From the NCBI RefSeq assembly GCF_023343835.1, contig NC_064449.1:1465778-1529777 (forward strand): a DNA stretch of 64,000 nucleotides, read 5' to 3'. Positions 1 to 13,700 of the stretch are shown here, piece by piece. The notes below the pieces were generated by a model, which saw only the letters and a list, made by a program, of their open reading frames with translations, was not told the DNA's origin and ran no database searches. Position numbers and translations under genes: made by a program. Position 1 is the first letter of the stretch. Each line of letters opens with the position of its first letter. The stretch is from Lagopus muta. Its lineage: Eukaryota; Chordata; Aves; Galliformes; Phasianidae.

Positions 1-837
1 GCTGCTGGAGCATCCTCCCCCCAGAAAGGTTCATGGGGACAGGTGTCCCCTGGGAAGCTGACAGCTTGACAGACAGACAGACAGACCGACCTTTGCAGGC
101 GTGCTGAGGATACGGAGCAGCTCCCTTCTGGCTGCTGCTTGTTTACCATAAACTCCACTCCCTGTGACAGCGCTCTGTGCAGCACGGGGCAAGGAGCTTA
201 ACAGCAATCCAACCCCAAAGCAGAAGGCACAGAGCCCCACGGCCAGCTGCATGGGGACACTGCCCCAGGGCCTCACTGGGGCTAACCAGGATCCTGTGAG
301 AGTGGGGTGCAGGGTGCAGGCTGCCTTTGGGGTTGATGCATCTAGTGTGCTAACCCAGCCCCACCTGCAACCCCACACAGGAGGAGGGGAAGGTAACCCT
401 ATAAGAACCCTATAAGGTGATGGTATGGAAAAGGCATGGCAGCACGACAGGCAGCGCTGCAGAGCTCTGCAGAGCCCGCTGAGGGCTATTTAGATGGCAG
501 TGATAGTGTCCAACATCACTGTGTGGGGAGCAGTGTCCTGCAGTCACAGCTGGGTGACCACTGAAATGAGCCTTGACCTGCGCTGTGGAGCTTGTGATAG
601 CCCACTTATTACATATTTTTTTTCCTAAGCTTTCTATAAAGCAAACAGAAGCACCAAGAGCCCCCCCCTCCAGGCTCAAAGCCCATGAAACTTGAGGAAT
701 AGCACCAGAGTGACAGCACTGCATCACACCCTGGGCTGCACTGCCATGGGGACAAGAGCCCGTTCCTCGAGCCAGTCCTAAACTGGGAGGAAAACCCCAA
801 ATTCAAACACCACACCAATTTCCTTTGCCAGTACCTA

Positions 838-1000
838 GGATCATGAAATCATTAATGCTGGAGAAGACCTCTAGGATCCCCAAGTCCTCCCCAGCCCACC
901 CCCATCGTGTCCACTGACTCCCATGGTTCTGGAGCACCTCCAGACACGGTGACCCCACCACGTCCTGGGCAGTCTGTGTCAATGTATCACCTCCATTTCT
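838..1000 (-). mobile_element. CR1 LINE 3'-end fragment
   Basis: The plus strand reads as the reverse complement of a CR1 3' region: an ATCATGAAATCATTAATG start, then GAAGACCTCTAGGATC, then a GGTGACCCCACCACGTCCTGGGCAG-like segment. Family recognition is from memory of avian CR1 consensus sequences. The copy is truncated and diverged. Confidence 0.75.
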
Positions 1001-1069
1001 GACAATAATTGCCTCCAAACCTTTGTTTCCCCCCTCACTGTACCCATTTATGCCACAGGCTGTATAGAG

Positions 1070-1245
1070 AATCACAGAATCACAGAATGGCTGGGTTGCA
1101 AGGGAGCACAACGCTCATCCAGTTCCAACCCCCTGCTGTGTGCAGGTCGCCAACCAGCAGCCCAGGCTGCCCAGAGCCACATCCAGCCTGGCCTTGAATG
1201 CCTGCAGGGCTGGGGCATCCACAGCCTCCTTGGGGATGCGACCCC
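1070..1245 (-). mobile_element. CR1 LINE 3'-end fragment, second copy
   Basis: It begins with the reverse complement of the CR1 3' terminal repeat (GAATCACAGAATCACAGAAT). It continues through the typical stretches CCAGTTCCAACCCCCTGC, CCAGCCTGGCCTTGAATGCC and GGGGCATCCACAGCCTCCTT. It differs in sequence from the copy at 838-1000, so it is a separate insertion in the same orientation. Confidence 0.85.
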
Positions 1246-3624
1246 CTCCAGCTCAAACTCTGACCATAGCAGCACCAGGGCCACCAGCCATCCCTACCAC
1301 CACCACACAGAACAGCTCACGTCCCCATCAGAGATGTCAGCTCATGCAAGGTTCTGCTAAACAGATGATCATTTTCTAAAAGGGAAACATAAAAAGAGCG
1401 CAGCAGTGCGAGAGGTTCCATGCAAATCCCTTCAGGTGTCAACCCGCCCCAAGGGCCCATCCTCACCCGCTATGCAAAATCACTCAAAAGCTCGTCGGAA
1501 AGAAATAGAGGGTGAAATAGAGGGTTTCAGGCAACGGTGACAAACAGCAGCAGACGTGGGACAAAAGGCAGCGCTGCCAGGTGTGCGTGGGGCTGGGGAT
1601 GGGATCTGTGCACCCCAACAAAGGGAGCATCATCAATGCACACCCATGGAAAAGGAAATATTCAGCGTGTGATGTACAGCACTCACCGCCCCTCCTGCCT
1701 CCTTGTAGATGGATAACTATGGCCGACCCAACAAGAGGCAGGAGTGGGGCTGCTCACCCCACGGCTCCCCGTGCCCCGCTGCCAAATAAAACCTGCACGG
1801 ATAATAGGCGGATAAACAAGCAGGCTGAGTACCTGCTCTGCAGGCATGCGTTGCCATCCTGCTGCCGTCATTATCTTAATAGAAAGATTAAAAAGAAGCA
1901 ATTTGCAGAAGCAGGTGATTTTGCCCCTGCACCTGCCTGCACCGCGCTGGGTGTTATTCACCGCTCCGCTCCTCTCCAGCACACTCCAATTATCGACGCC
2001 GGCGCTGCTTTTAAAGGAAGGGAAGCAGGGTGAAACGTTACAAAAAATAGAAATCATCAGCATTTCGGTCAGCTCTCTGCAAAGGATTAAAGACTGCGGC
2101 CGTCTGGGTTGCGGCGGTCGGAATTCAGCCCTGAAGATTGATGGCCTTTTGACTGCCTTAACTGCGCGATATTCTGAATTAGATCAGTGCGAGGAGCTCT
2201 GCATGGCACACGGCCACCTCCTGCCCAGCAGAACGGGTGGGGAATGGCTGTAAGGAGGGGGAAAGCCCGCAGCTTTGAGCTTATGGTAAATATTTCAGGA
2301 GGAAGAGCCCCTTCTGCTCCGTTCCTGAAGGCTCGCACAAAGCCTGAATACCCAAAACTGAGGCGTGGGGCTGAGCGCAGGCAGCGTGCTGCTGAGCTGA
2401 AAGGCTCCTTCTCACACAGCCAGCACCGAGCGACGCTGCCTTGATATCTCAAAAATCAAACCCAGCCTAGCAGATGTTACATTTATCCTCATTACAGCAA
2501 GAGGCAACCGCAGCCCCCTGCCCTGAAAAGCGGGTTCCCATATCAAAGCCAGCGGTGAAATATTGATCCAAGTGCCCGTCCCCGCTTCCCCAGGCCGGCT
2601 GCGTTCTGAGGTTCAGCTCTCACTGATCTATTATTCTCTTTCTGGAGCACCAAGCAGAACTTTTTAGCGTGGCTGCGAATGGCGGCGCTTGGAGGCTCTT
2701 TGAAGGGAGCTGCAGCCCTGTGTCATCCCCTGGGATGTGTGCTCTGTGGTGAGGGTGCTGCGGGGAGGAGGTGAGGAGCTAATTGCCTGCAGGTCCTGCT
2801 GCTCGTTAGGCACTTCTGCTTCCTTGATTTCCTGCTGACGTTCCTCTGAGGAGCACACGAGGATGGCAGACGGACACAAGCAGCCAATGTGGGGAAAGGT
2901 GAGGATGGGGAGAGGTGATGGAGCCCCTGAATTGGTAAAAGAAATAGGTGGGGTGATAGGATTCGGGTTTTCCACCCAGCTTGGGAGTGGCTCTAAGAGG
3001 GATGCTGGCTCCATTTCCCAGCACGCTCACCTCTGCACTAACCACTGAAAAGCACCTGGTGAGCCCCACGGGCACAGGGAGCTCACAATGCACATTTTCC
3101 ATCCCAAGGCAGGGCAGTGTGCTGCACGGCCCCATGCGTGCTCCCATTTTTTGAGGCAATTCCCCACAATCCACACCACCAGAAAGGAAGCACAGTCTGC
3201 ACGTGCCTGGAAAGCCCCAGGCAGAGGTTCATTAAGCTAATTACGGTGCTGCAAACCTTTCATCTCAGACAAGGCTACGGAAAGTTCTCCTTCATGGGCT
3301 GCCCTGGGGTGCAATGAGCTGATGCACGCTGTGAGCATGGTGGGCTTGGGGAGATGTGTTCCAAAGGAGAAGTAGAGGAGAACTCAGAGCAAACTGCTTC
3401 TTGGGGCAACCTGAGATCCTTGTCAGCTCTGCTTCCTCCTTGTAACTACCCAGAAAGCCAGCAGAGCCCCTGGCCTGTGCATTGCCCACACCGGGACGTC
3501 CACAACATTGGAGGGGAAATGAGCTCGCCCATAACTTGAGGCACATAAAGAAAAGGCTGTGGGAGATGCTTCTCATCATCCCTGCAAAGCCACAGCTGGG
3601 AGAAAAGGAATAGAAACTGTGGGT

Positions 3625-3768
3625 GCCCGCAGAGGGGATCAAGGCCAGGCTGGATGGGGCCCTGGGCAGCCTGATCTGGTGGGGGGCACACAGCCCTTGG
3701 GGGTTGGAAGTGGATTCTCTTCAAGGTCCCTCCCAACTCCAGCTGTTCTATGATTCCATGATCAGCTC
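3625..3768 (+). mobile_element. CR1 LINE 3'-end fragment
   Basis: Plus-strand CR1 tail: AAGGCCAGGCTGGATGGGGC, then CCTGGGCAGCCTGATCTGGT, then GGTCCCTCCCAACTCCAG, ending in the tandem TTCTATGATTCCATGAT terminus. It lies in KSR2 intron 4, in the opposite orientation to the gene. Confidence 0.85.
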
Positions 3769-6700
3769 GAGCCTGACCTTCTGAGTGATGCCCCAGCTCT
3801 GGGTGGGACACCTCCTGCAGCACTGTGCCCTTCTCCCACACCAACACCTCACCACAGCGCCAGCAGTCAGAGCCCCACGCCTCCCCCCCCAGCACCCATC
3901 CCCATCTAAATGCATCACCACGCTCGCAGCTCGCTGAGTGCCGAGAGGCGGCTGGGCTCCTCGTTAAAGGACACGGTGAGAAGTTTCTCCTCCAAGCATG
4001 TGAAAGCTCCCCCTCCTCTTGATGGAGTGCCGCAGCAGTAATTAACATTAATGACATACCTAAGGAGAAGCAGAGCCCGGAGCAGAGGGATGATGGCAGC
4101 ACAGAGCCAGCTCGGGACGGAGGTAAGCCATCACTGTCAGGGCATGGTGTGTGAGCCGTGCTTTGAGAAGGCTGGAGGTGATCCAGAACCTGTGCACGGC
4201 TCCACTGACTCACCACCAAAGCACAGAGATTAATCAGGAGGGCTGTTTGGAAACAGGGATGCTGCTCGTTTGGCTGTCCCAGTCCCCACTCTGCAGTGCT
4301 CTCCTTGCTGCACCTGGGCTGGGATGGTCTCTGAGTTTTCAGGTAGCGTACAAGAGGGAAAACACAGCCCTTAAGATACTGCCTAGGGACTGTGTGTACA
4401 TTTTGGGAGTCACTGATGCTCGTCCCCATCACCACGAGCCCATGTGAGTTGCCAAGGCTGGAAGAAGCAGTGCCAGACAAGAGCTGCCTCAGCACAGCCC
4501 ATGTAGAACGGGAAATAATTGATCTGCTTGGTGATTGGGATGGATATGAGGGGAAAACATTGTTATGGCAAGGCTGCAGGACAGCAGGATGAACGACCCA
4601 CTGCTGAACTGGTTAACGAGGGGCAGCCTAACAGGGGGGCAGTGGGTGGGAGCCCTCTGCTCTCAGTTTCCTGTCTGGGTGCCCTACCTCAACCCACCCT
4701 ACAAATGGCCACGGCTGAGCCAGCATGAATCCAGGCACGCAGGGATCCTCTTTTTCCTGAGGGATACAATAAAAAAATGGCTAACACTGGGGAAGAACAG
4801 CTGCTCCAGCTCCAGGATGAGTTTGCAGATGCACAGCCAACAATCCTGAGCAACACCTTCTGCAAAGAGTGTGCTCACAGCACAGCACAGCACAGCTCTT
4901 TTGAGGGGATGTTTTTGCTCTTGTTGAAGAAATAATCACCCCCAGCAGGGCTGCCCAGGGCAGAGCCAGTGCCTGGGGAAGGCAAAGCGAAAGGGAAGAG
5001 CAAGGGGCATGGAGATGCACCATTCTCAGAGGGTTTTCTATTACACAAGATGGAGAAGCAACCACCCACAGTAGAGGTGCAAGATGTGAGCATTGCATAG
5101 GGCCAGGTGCAACAGAAATGAGCAGAAGGTTAGAGCTGGAACTACCACAAAGGCAAGGCAAAGAGTCGCCAGCCCAGGCAGCACCACCCAGACTGTGAAA
5201 AACAGCATTCAAACCCGACCTCAATGCCTGGTGCCCATCCCCAGGTTGCCCTCCCCTCCAGCACACCCAACCCCACCTGCACAAACGCCCTCAGTGCAAT
5301 TCCCAACCTTTTGCCCTTCAAACCTCACCCTTCCACAAACCTGCAGGGGTTCACCTGGGCTCCCTTTGAACCATCCCAACTTTCTCTCCCCAGACAATGT
5401 CTTTTTTTTAAGGCCTTGCACAGTCTGCTTGCTTTCTGAGGTTGCTTGTTGGGTTTGGTGTTTGGGGCTTTTTGGGTTTTTTTTTTGCTTTCTTGCTGAT
5501 GAATAATCATTAACTATCCGTGAAAGATGTAAATGGCCCGTGGAACTCATGAGGTATTAAATGGGCATTATATTATCAGCCACTCTAAATGTTTGGTTTC
5601 CGTTTCAAGACCAATCATGAGATGTTTATGGATTGTGGATTTATGGAAGCCAGGGGATCTTTCAAGGAGTAATGTTCCATGCCCCAGAGTTACGGTCAGC
5701 AGCTGGAGGCTGCAAGCTCCCAAAGTTTAACCCCTGCTGCAGAAAGCTTCAGCATCCAGAACGGATTAAACCCTAGAAACAAGCTTGGAAGCAAAACGTG
5801 AGCAAATGCATCAGCTATCATAGAAAGGAAAGCAGCAGCCACACGATGGGGACAAGGCTGAGCCCAAGGCCTTGCTGTGGTCAGCCCGCCCCCATTGGGC
5901 ACAGCCCCTGGGGGGGTCCCAGCAGGTGGGGGTCTGCAAAGAGGCAGCGCGGGGTTACACCCGCAGTAACGAGGAGGTCAATGTGCTGAAAGCACGGCTG
6001 TGCAGGCTGAAAAAAACCGTTTGGAGCCAAAAGCTCCATTTCAGTGATCCTCGGGGCTGAGGTCAGGAGGAAAACCGCCTCCTGCAGGGAGCACAGCGGA
6101 GTGGGACGTCGTGAAAATGGTGACATTAAGAGAAACCGTCCCAGAACCACACAGCCGTAAGGTGAGAATCGGCTGATAAGAGCCCAGGAAGGCCCTTCTC
6201 CAGGGCAGGAAAAGCGCCCAGGCTGCAGCACCGCGCCGTGTTCAGCTGCTGCAGGGCAGGGCGAAATGAAGCTGCCTCCTAAACGCGCTAATTGTCATCC
6301 CCGAGCACTAATGGGATTAGGAAGCGGGATTTAGTGGTTGCCTCCTGAAAATCATTAAGTGCCATTAGAGAAAATTAACCTCCTCAGCACTCCTAGCAGC
6401 ACTGGGGAGGCTGGGTCTCGCAGCTCCCCATCCTTCCATACCCCCCAGATGAGCACTCCACTGATGCCCTATCAATATTTGTTCCCTTTCCTCTGTTAAT
6501 TGAGTTTAATCACCCCTTGGGCTGCAGCTGGTGGCCAGCGAAGGGGAATCATCCCAGCAACCGAGGTGGCACTGGGCAGAGGGACACGGTGAGGGACGGG
6601 GCTGTGAGGCTGTGCTGATGTAAAAGCCCTCTCTGATGTTTATGAGCCCCCCTTGGCTCACACAAAGAAGTCACGGCACCCCACTCCCTGCCTCACCCGT

Positions 6701-7417
6701 CCCTGTGGGGAAGCAGCAGATGAAAGCTTTCGTGCTCTGTGTGCATCTCCAGCCTCACCCTGAAGCTCATGTCACCATGACCCGAGGTGTGCAATGATCA
6801 AACGACTCAGGAGAACCAAAAGCAGCACCGGGGGAGGGGGGGAGTGCAGTTTCCCAAGCGTCGCCTTGCAGGAACCCAAATCAAATCATTTCCCAAAGAG
6901 TTTCCCATTTACAGACAGAAATCCATCACCGCCCATACGGGAGGAGGATGGCCGCCCTCACTGCTTGCACCGAGCGCTGCCACAGCTGCTGGGGTTGGGG
7001 GCTGTAGGATCGCCACACACTGCAACCCGACCTCAGCACAGAGCTGAAGGGTTTGGGGTTTGCTCCCTAAAAGGGCCCGAAGGAGCAGGCAGGGATAAGT
7101 CCGCTTCCCAGCACTGCAGCAGCCTCTGCCGGCACCGGGCTGCAGAGCAGGAGCAGCCGGAGCGCCGCGTTAACGCCGGGGATGCGAAGGCACCGGGAAC
7201 GGCGACAGGGGAAGGTGTGGGAAATGTGCCGTGCTGCAGCTGGAGGAGGACTTTGTTCCCTGTTTGGATCTCGTGGCCCGGCTGCACGTTGGCTCCCAGC
7301 CCTGCCTTGGTGAGGTGTTTAATAGGAGCACCCCAAAACTGCATCCAGGCATAGCAGTATGGAATATCCCGAGCTGCAAGGGGTCCGTGGAGATCACCAA
7401 ATCCAACCCTTGGTCCC

Positions 7418-7680
7418 AAAGAATCACGGAATCACTGAGGTTGGAAAAGACCTCTAAGATCACCAAGCTCACCCCCACCATACCCACTGCCCACATCCCT
7501 CAGTGCCACTGCTCCCCGCTCCAGGGACGGTGACCCCACCACCTCCCTGGGCAGCACAACACCCAAAACCCAAACCCCACGGCTGAGAGCAGCGTCCCAT
7601 TGCTCCTGAATGCAGCCCAGGGCCGTGCCCAGCTCCCACTGGGGCAGAATCTTTCCTTAACCCCACTCTGACACATCTCC
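7418..7680 (-). mobile_element. CR1 LINE 3'-end fragment
   Basis: Reverse-complement CR1 end, starting GAATCACGGAATCACTGAGG and TTGGAAAAGACCTCTAAGAT. It continues through CAGTGCCACTGCTCC, a GGTGACCCCACCACCTCCCT segment and an upstream portion to about 7680. It stops about 65 bp from KSR2 exon 4. Confidence 0.85.
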
Positions 7681-7746
7681 ATGCCTCTCCCTTGGCTCAC
7701 CGTTTGGGACCCCAGGGATGGGGACTTAACGGGTGACCCCACTTAC

Positions 7747-10700
7747 TTGGGGGTGTGCGCCTCGTCCACGCGGTGCCCCAGCTGGAACTCGTGCGACTTG
7801 CTGCGGTGCAGGGCTGTGAAGCCAGGCAGGAGGTGGATGAGTTTTCGGGAGGCAGGTGGGGGGGTGCCGGGGGGTTTCAGCTTGTTCCTGCGGCGCAGCG
7901 GCGGCGTGCCCGGCGGTGTCATGGTGGTGACGATGTTGGGGGTGCGCGGTGGGGTGTGAGCGGCGTGCCGCTGCCGAGGGGAGGGAGGCAGGGAACGGTG
8001 GCCGGATTCCACGGGGGGACACAGCCCAGGGTGGCCCTCCACAGTCAGGCGGTCCACATGGGTGTAGAGGGGGCCGTGGCAGTGGTGCTGGGCGCACTTG
8101 GCGGGGGGTTTGGGGCTGGCCGAGAGGTGCATGCGGCTCCATGGGGCGGGTTCTTGAGGACAGCCTGGCTGGTTCTCCTTGCCCGGCTCCGTCGTGGGCC
8201 ATTGGATGGTCCAGTCCTGCTTGGAGAGGCTGCCGCCTGCGACAGAGCACATATAGAGCCGTGGGGCGGGTGACTCGCAGCCTGCTGATGCCCTCATCCC
8301 ACCTACAGCCCTTATGGAGGGGTCCATCCCAAACCCACCCCGGGAACAAAGAGCCCCTCCAAGCTCCGACAGCCCCGTCTCATTTCACCCCTTTGTATCG
8401 GTGCGGTTTGCAGAAACGAAAGGGGGGAAAGACTGACAGAAAGGGAGTGTGGCACCTCACAACCCCTCATTACCAGTCTGTGCGGTGCAGGGATGAGTGA
8501 GGAGCTGTCGGCTGCGACTTCAGAGTGCCACAGTGATGGAGCAGCTCTGAGCTCCCGGCCGGACCGCTTTTGATCGCCGCCTCGAAGGCAAGCAGCATAA
8601 GAAATGTCGTCTCCATCCCTTTGTTTGGTTATTAATTGCCGGCCCCCTTATCTAACTGAGCTTCTTTGAGGGGAGCTCTTTGCTTCAGGCTCAGAGAGGG
8701 GTAAAATAAAGGAGGAGAGGGCTTTGGGATTGCAAAAGCTTTGGGATTGGATTGATAGGGGAAAGGGGGTGATGGGTTTTCTCAGATTGTTCCAAAGCAG
8801 AAAATGAAGCTAATGAAGATGCAAATCGCTCTGTAGGAAAACCTCACGCCTCGTGCCATACAAGAACACTGCCACCCAGTGGGATCTGTGTGGGGCGATG
8901 CCAAACTGAGGGAGCAGCACCCCTGAGGAGCTCGGGGCGGCTTCTTCCCTTTCCTTCCCCAAAAGCAGCACACAGTGACCAGGTGGGCACTGACATCATG
9001 CATGGCACCCAGCCCTGTCCCCACTGCACACCAAGGGCTGCACCCTGCAGGCTGGCCTCAAAATGAGGATGCCCAGCGCCTCACATCACCCCATCCCACA
9101 CCTCAATTTACTTCTAAAGTCGCTCTCAGCCCCTCCAAAGCCAAAGCTTTCCCCTGCAGCAGGCAGAATTTGGGCTGGAGGCTCCCATGTCCCCACTGCC
9201 ATCGCCTGCGGCCTCACACAAACACAGTGCTGCACCATTCCCCAGTAACTCCAGCTCACAGCTCCATCCACAGGCCCTGCTCAGCTCTCACTTCAAGCCC
9301 TGCTCTGCTAATAAATCCTGCAGCCAAGCACACAGCAGAGAGAAATCCCATACTACTGTTTAGCACAGTAACGTTAAAACCGGGTCGGTGCTGGATTTGA
9401 TGGAGCAATGTGCTGCCATCCGTGTGCTACCCAGGGATCCTTCCAGCACACACGTGGGTCAGAAGGGTCCCCCATCACCCAAAACCACCCAGGCAAAACA
9501 CATTACCATCAGAGCCACAAAGGAGAGACCCTACTCCTCCTCCCAGCCCCATCCACGCAGGGAATTGGCTTGGGAAATTAGCGGCCCCTAATGAACGACT
9601 CGATAAATAGAGATGGATGGAAAAGGTTATCAGCCACACCTCGTTGCTGCTTTATTAGAGCTAATCTGGGCTTCTAGAAATTGACCACCACAGTGGCTCA
9701 AGGAGACGTTACATGGTGATATGGAGAGGCAGCACTCTGCTCCTCAGTGGCATCGGCAGGGCTGCTGGTGCAGGAGCTCCCATAGGGCAGCCCAGTGCCC
9801 TCCTGCAGCCCCCAGCAGCTTCCAGCAAACACTCTCAGCATCTCTCAGCCTGAGCGGGGGGCTCACGTGTGTTTTCCAAATGGGAATTCCCTCTGCTGAG
9901 TGCAGCCCAAAAAAAAAGGGCAGGAGGGGGTGCGAGTCAAACTGCGTTTGTTTGCACCGGGCTTTAAAAGTCAAAGGTGTTTAAACAAAACGTCGGCTGA
10001 GAGCCTGCCTGGGCTGCTGCCCTTCCTCAAATATCGGAGAGATTTGGGGAAAATGCCAAAGGGAAGAGGGCAGAAATCCAGGCAGGAGCTGGATTTGGGA
10101 GCAGTCCTTTGGGGCGGTGGGGCTCTGTAGGAAATGTCAGGCTGGGCTGCAGCCCTCCCACCTCACTGCTCTGCCGTGACACCGCAGCGGGTCACAACCC
10201 CAGCAGGGATCATCCTGCGCCCCCCATATCCACTGGGATGCTCCTATGTGAGCAGGGACCATCCTCCCCCCTGCTTGATCCATCCTCCGGGGTGCAATGA
10301 AGCACCGGAGGGGACAGCAGCAGCCTGGGGTGCTCCAAGCTGCCCACCTGCAAGGGATGCTCCTGGGGAGGGAAGACAGAGCACGAACGGCTCAAGGATG
10401 CCAAGAGGTTTGGAACCGGCCCCAAGGAGGAGACCCCCGCCCTTCTGCCACCCTCTGCCTCCAACCCCCCCATTTCCAGCCTCCAACCCCTACGTTCCGC
10501 CTTCCAGCCCCCCCTCCCGAGCATCGCTGCGTCTCTGCGGATCGCTGCTGCCACCGCCCGGCCGCACCGCACCGCACCGCAGCCGCACCGCCAAGCCCTC
10601 CCCCCGCCCTCCCACCACGCAGGAGCAAGGCTTCGGCACAGGGATGCTCCGCGGTGGGGCCTTTAGAGGCTTCAGGGCTTTCCCAGCCTCCCCACCTTCA

Positions 10701-13700
10701 CCCCCCATCAGCCTCCTTGCCACATGGCTGGTACCCAACCGCGGGGACGTGTGCTTTTGGTACCCAGCACCCAAACAGGGTCTCCTCTCCCTATTTCAGA
10801 CCACAGCCCCCTTTCCCAAGCCTTTGGATGTCTTTCCCCAGGTCACCAGCCCTGCTCACCAGACTTATGGACGCTGCGGAGGCAGGAGAGGGATGCGTTG
10901 AGGCGGGCGCACTCCTCACTGTTGGCCCCAAACTTCTCCACCGTCTCACAGACCTGATCATCAGTCATCTCCAGCAGCTCCTCCAGGCTCAGCTGCCCTG
11001 GGGCTATTTCCTACCAAGGGGGGGAAGAAAGAAGGGGAAAAACCATCCGTGGGCATCTGCTGCTCGATGAGCACTTTGGGGTATGGATCAAGGAGCCATT
11101 CCCTCCTGAGGGATTTGGGGGGGTTCTGGGGTTCTGTGTGACATGTCCTGCACAGCTGTCCACACCCGCAGCTGGCAGAGCCATGGGGGGCTCTGGCCAG
11201 CACCCCCCCATCCCGCCTTGTAGCATCTCTCCATGCAGTGAAACAATTGGGTCCCGTTGCTCTCCCACCCCATTTTCCACCAGCACTTGCTATGCTGATC
11301 CTATAGCCTAGAAGCACAGCTCTGGGGCAGCTTCCATCCTGGGGAACAACTGTCTCTCCTTGGCAAATTTTACTCAAGAGCCCCAAGGCTGGGAACTGGG
11401 ATGAATCCCCCCAGTGTGGGAGATGGTATGGGATTCCAACTCAGGAGATGGGGCGGATCACCAACCAGGAGACATGGTGGATGGCCCCAAGCTGGGAGAA
11501 GATTAGAGGGATCCCCAGCCTGGGGGATGATGGGATGGATGCCTCAGACCAGGGAGATGGCATGGATCTCCACCTGGGCACATGTGGTGGATCACCAACC
11601 CAGGAGACGATAAGATGGATCCCCATAAGATGGATGCTGGGATGGGTGCTCCCAAAATGTGAGATGGTAAGGACCTCCAACTCAGCAGACATGGTGCAGC
11701 ACCCCAACGCAGGAGACGACGGGACAGATCCCCATCCCTACCTCCATCACCTCCTTGCGGATGTCGACGATGCGGAACCAGTGCAGGAGCTGGGGGAAGC
11801 CCTCCAGCTTGGCGTTGCGCTCCTGCAGGGCCACCTTCCTCTTGCAGGAGAGCTGCCGGCTGAAGTACTTGACCAGCTTGCTCTGCGAGACAAGGGAAAA
11901 CCCCATGGGAGCCCCCTCCTCTCCCACTCCATCAGGCTGGAAATCAAGCTATCTCAGCTCCATCCCCAGCCCCAAATCCCTCCGCTCTAGGGATGGATGG
12001 ACATCGCCCCACAGGTTCCCTCTGATGCAGGAGAGAGGAATGACAGGGACAGCCCTTCTCCATCGCAGCTCACCTGCTGACCCAACTCACACCCAATATC
12101 AGTGCAAAGAGACCCCACAACCCCCCCCCCATGCCTGGAGCATCCCTGCATCCCAGCTCTCACTCTGTATTCCCTTCCCACGGCAGCAGTGCACACCCAC
12201 CTCCTTCCCCGGGCCCAGCACCACTGCGAAGCCATCGCACTCACAAGCTCAGCTCCCAAAATAACGCCGCCGAGCGCCTGCCCTCCTTTCTGGGAAATGT
12301 AGAGCAGAGCCCTGGGAGCCTGCAGGGATTTCCCACTCTGCTCTCCAGCTGGGAGATTCCCCGCCGCCGGCAGCGCTAGATGGAGCTGTGCCCCTGCCCA
12401 GCACCCCAGAAATAGACGTGTCAGGAACGGAACGCACGGTGGGACGGATGGGCGCACGGGGTGACACCCCAGCCCTGGTGCAGTCCCATTCAGTCTGAGG
12501 TTATTACCGAATATTACTGCCTGAAATAAAGCCATGGAGAGCCAACCGAGAAAGTCGTATGAGATTTCTGCATCACCCCTCGGAGCTGGGGCAGTCCCCA
12601 CGGATGCTTCTTAAGTGAATCTTCCTCCAAGAGCCTCCAAGGAGGGGTTGGGGAGCACTGTGCCCTTTTTCCCACCCCAGAGGGGCTCACAGTGCTGTGA
12701 TTTGTGGGCACCGCACCAACCTTTCCCTGTCCCTACAGGAGGGCTGGAACACACGCAGAGCTGCACAGCCATGGGGAGAGCCGTGCACAGCGCTGCCTCC
12801 AAGCACCTCCATCCCAGCACCTCTCCTTGGGACGGGCAGCAGCTGGGTTTCTGAGCTGCACCGACACAGGGACAGGGCTGGGACACAGGACACAAGTGCC
12901 ACCAGTGTCACAGGGACGGGCCAGGAGCTGGGCAAGGATGGGACCAGGATCTGATGGGAGAAAAAAAACCCGCAGATCCCCTATGGATGCACCTATTCTG
13001 AGCTGCAGGTGGGGACACCTGCATCACAGCCTGGAGAGAGCAGAGGCGCTTCGTTAGTGCTAATGAGGGCGCAGGTGGGTCCCTGCTCCAGCAGCATCCC
13101 CTGGGCCCACAGGGGTGTAAAGCAGCCGTCCCAAGAGCAGCACAGTGCCCTCCACCTCCACACCAAACGTTTGGAATCCTGCACTGCCACCTCAACACTG
13201 CGCAGCCCCTTGGGCTCATCCGTGCCTCGGTTTTCCATCTGTGAAATGGGCAGAGCAGGGCAGTGCTGCGGGGCTGCAGGCAGCAGCAGGGGGCCGCCTG
13301 GGGGGCAGCAGAGCCTTGTGGCACCTGTATGCAGATGTGTGTGCGCGTCGCTCTATCCATCCGTATGCATTTTACATATAGGTGCATGTTTCACACATGC
13401 ATGCTTGCCCCTAGGGGTGCCCTTCCAGGTGCCTCTCCTTGCAGGGCCAGCAGCAGCGGTGTCCCCTTAACACCATTCCCCTGCACGGGGGTGCAGGCTG
13501 TGCTCAGGGCTCTCCAACCCTTCGGTGACCCTCAGTGGGATTTCCCTGTCTTGTTCCCCCAGCAGGGACAGATGCCACGGGGATCCCGAAATCCAAGAAA
13601 CGAGCAGAAGCTTTACTCTTCATCCTTTGAAACGAGGATTTAGGAAAATAAACTCACAGCGGTGCCTCCCCGCTTCGCTCCAGCCGAGCGGTGCCCCCGC

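Larger units (their letters stand above)
1..7746 (-). other. KSR2: KSR2 intron 4 (partial), no exon recognised
   Basis: Downstream of KSR2 exon 4 on the minus strand. The expected next coding sequence (the lysine-rich segment after HTPK) was looked for and not found, so the next exon is probably off the left edge. The interval holds CR1 fragments, unique sequence, and AT-rich islands at about 1840-2110, 5490-5660 and 6270-6380 that stand out from the GC-rich background. No other gene was recognised. Confidence 0.7.

Noticed and set aside
1-7746. Search for KSR2 exon 5
   Set aside because: No segment matching the expected lysine-rich continuation with a phase-2 acceptor was found; it is presumed to lie outside the window.
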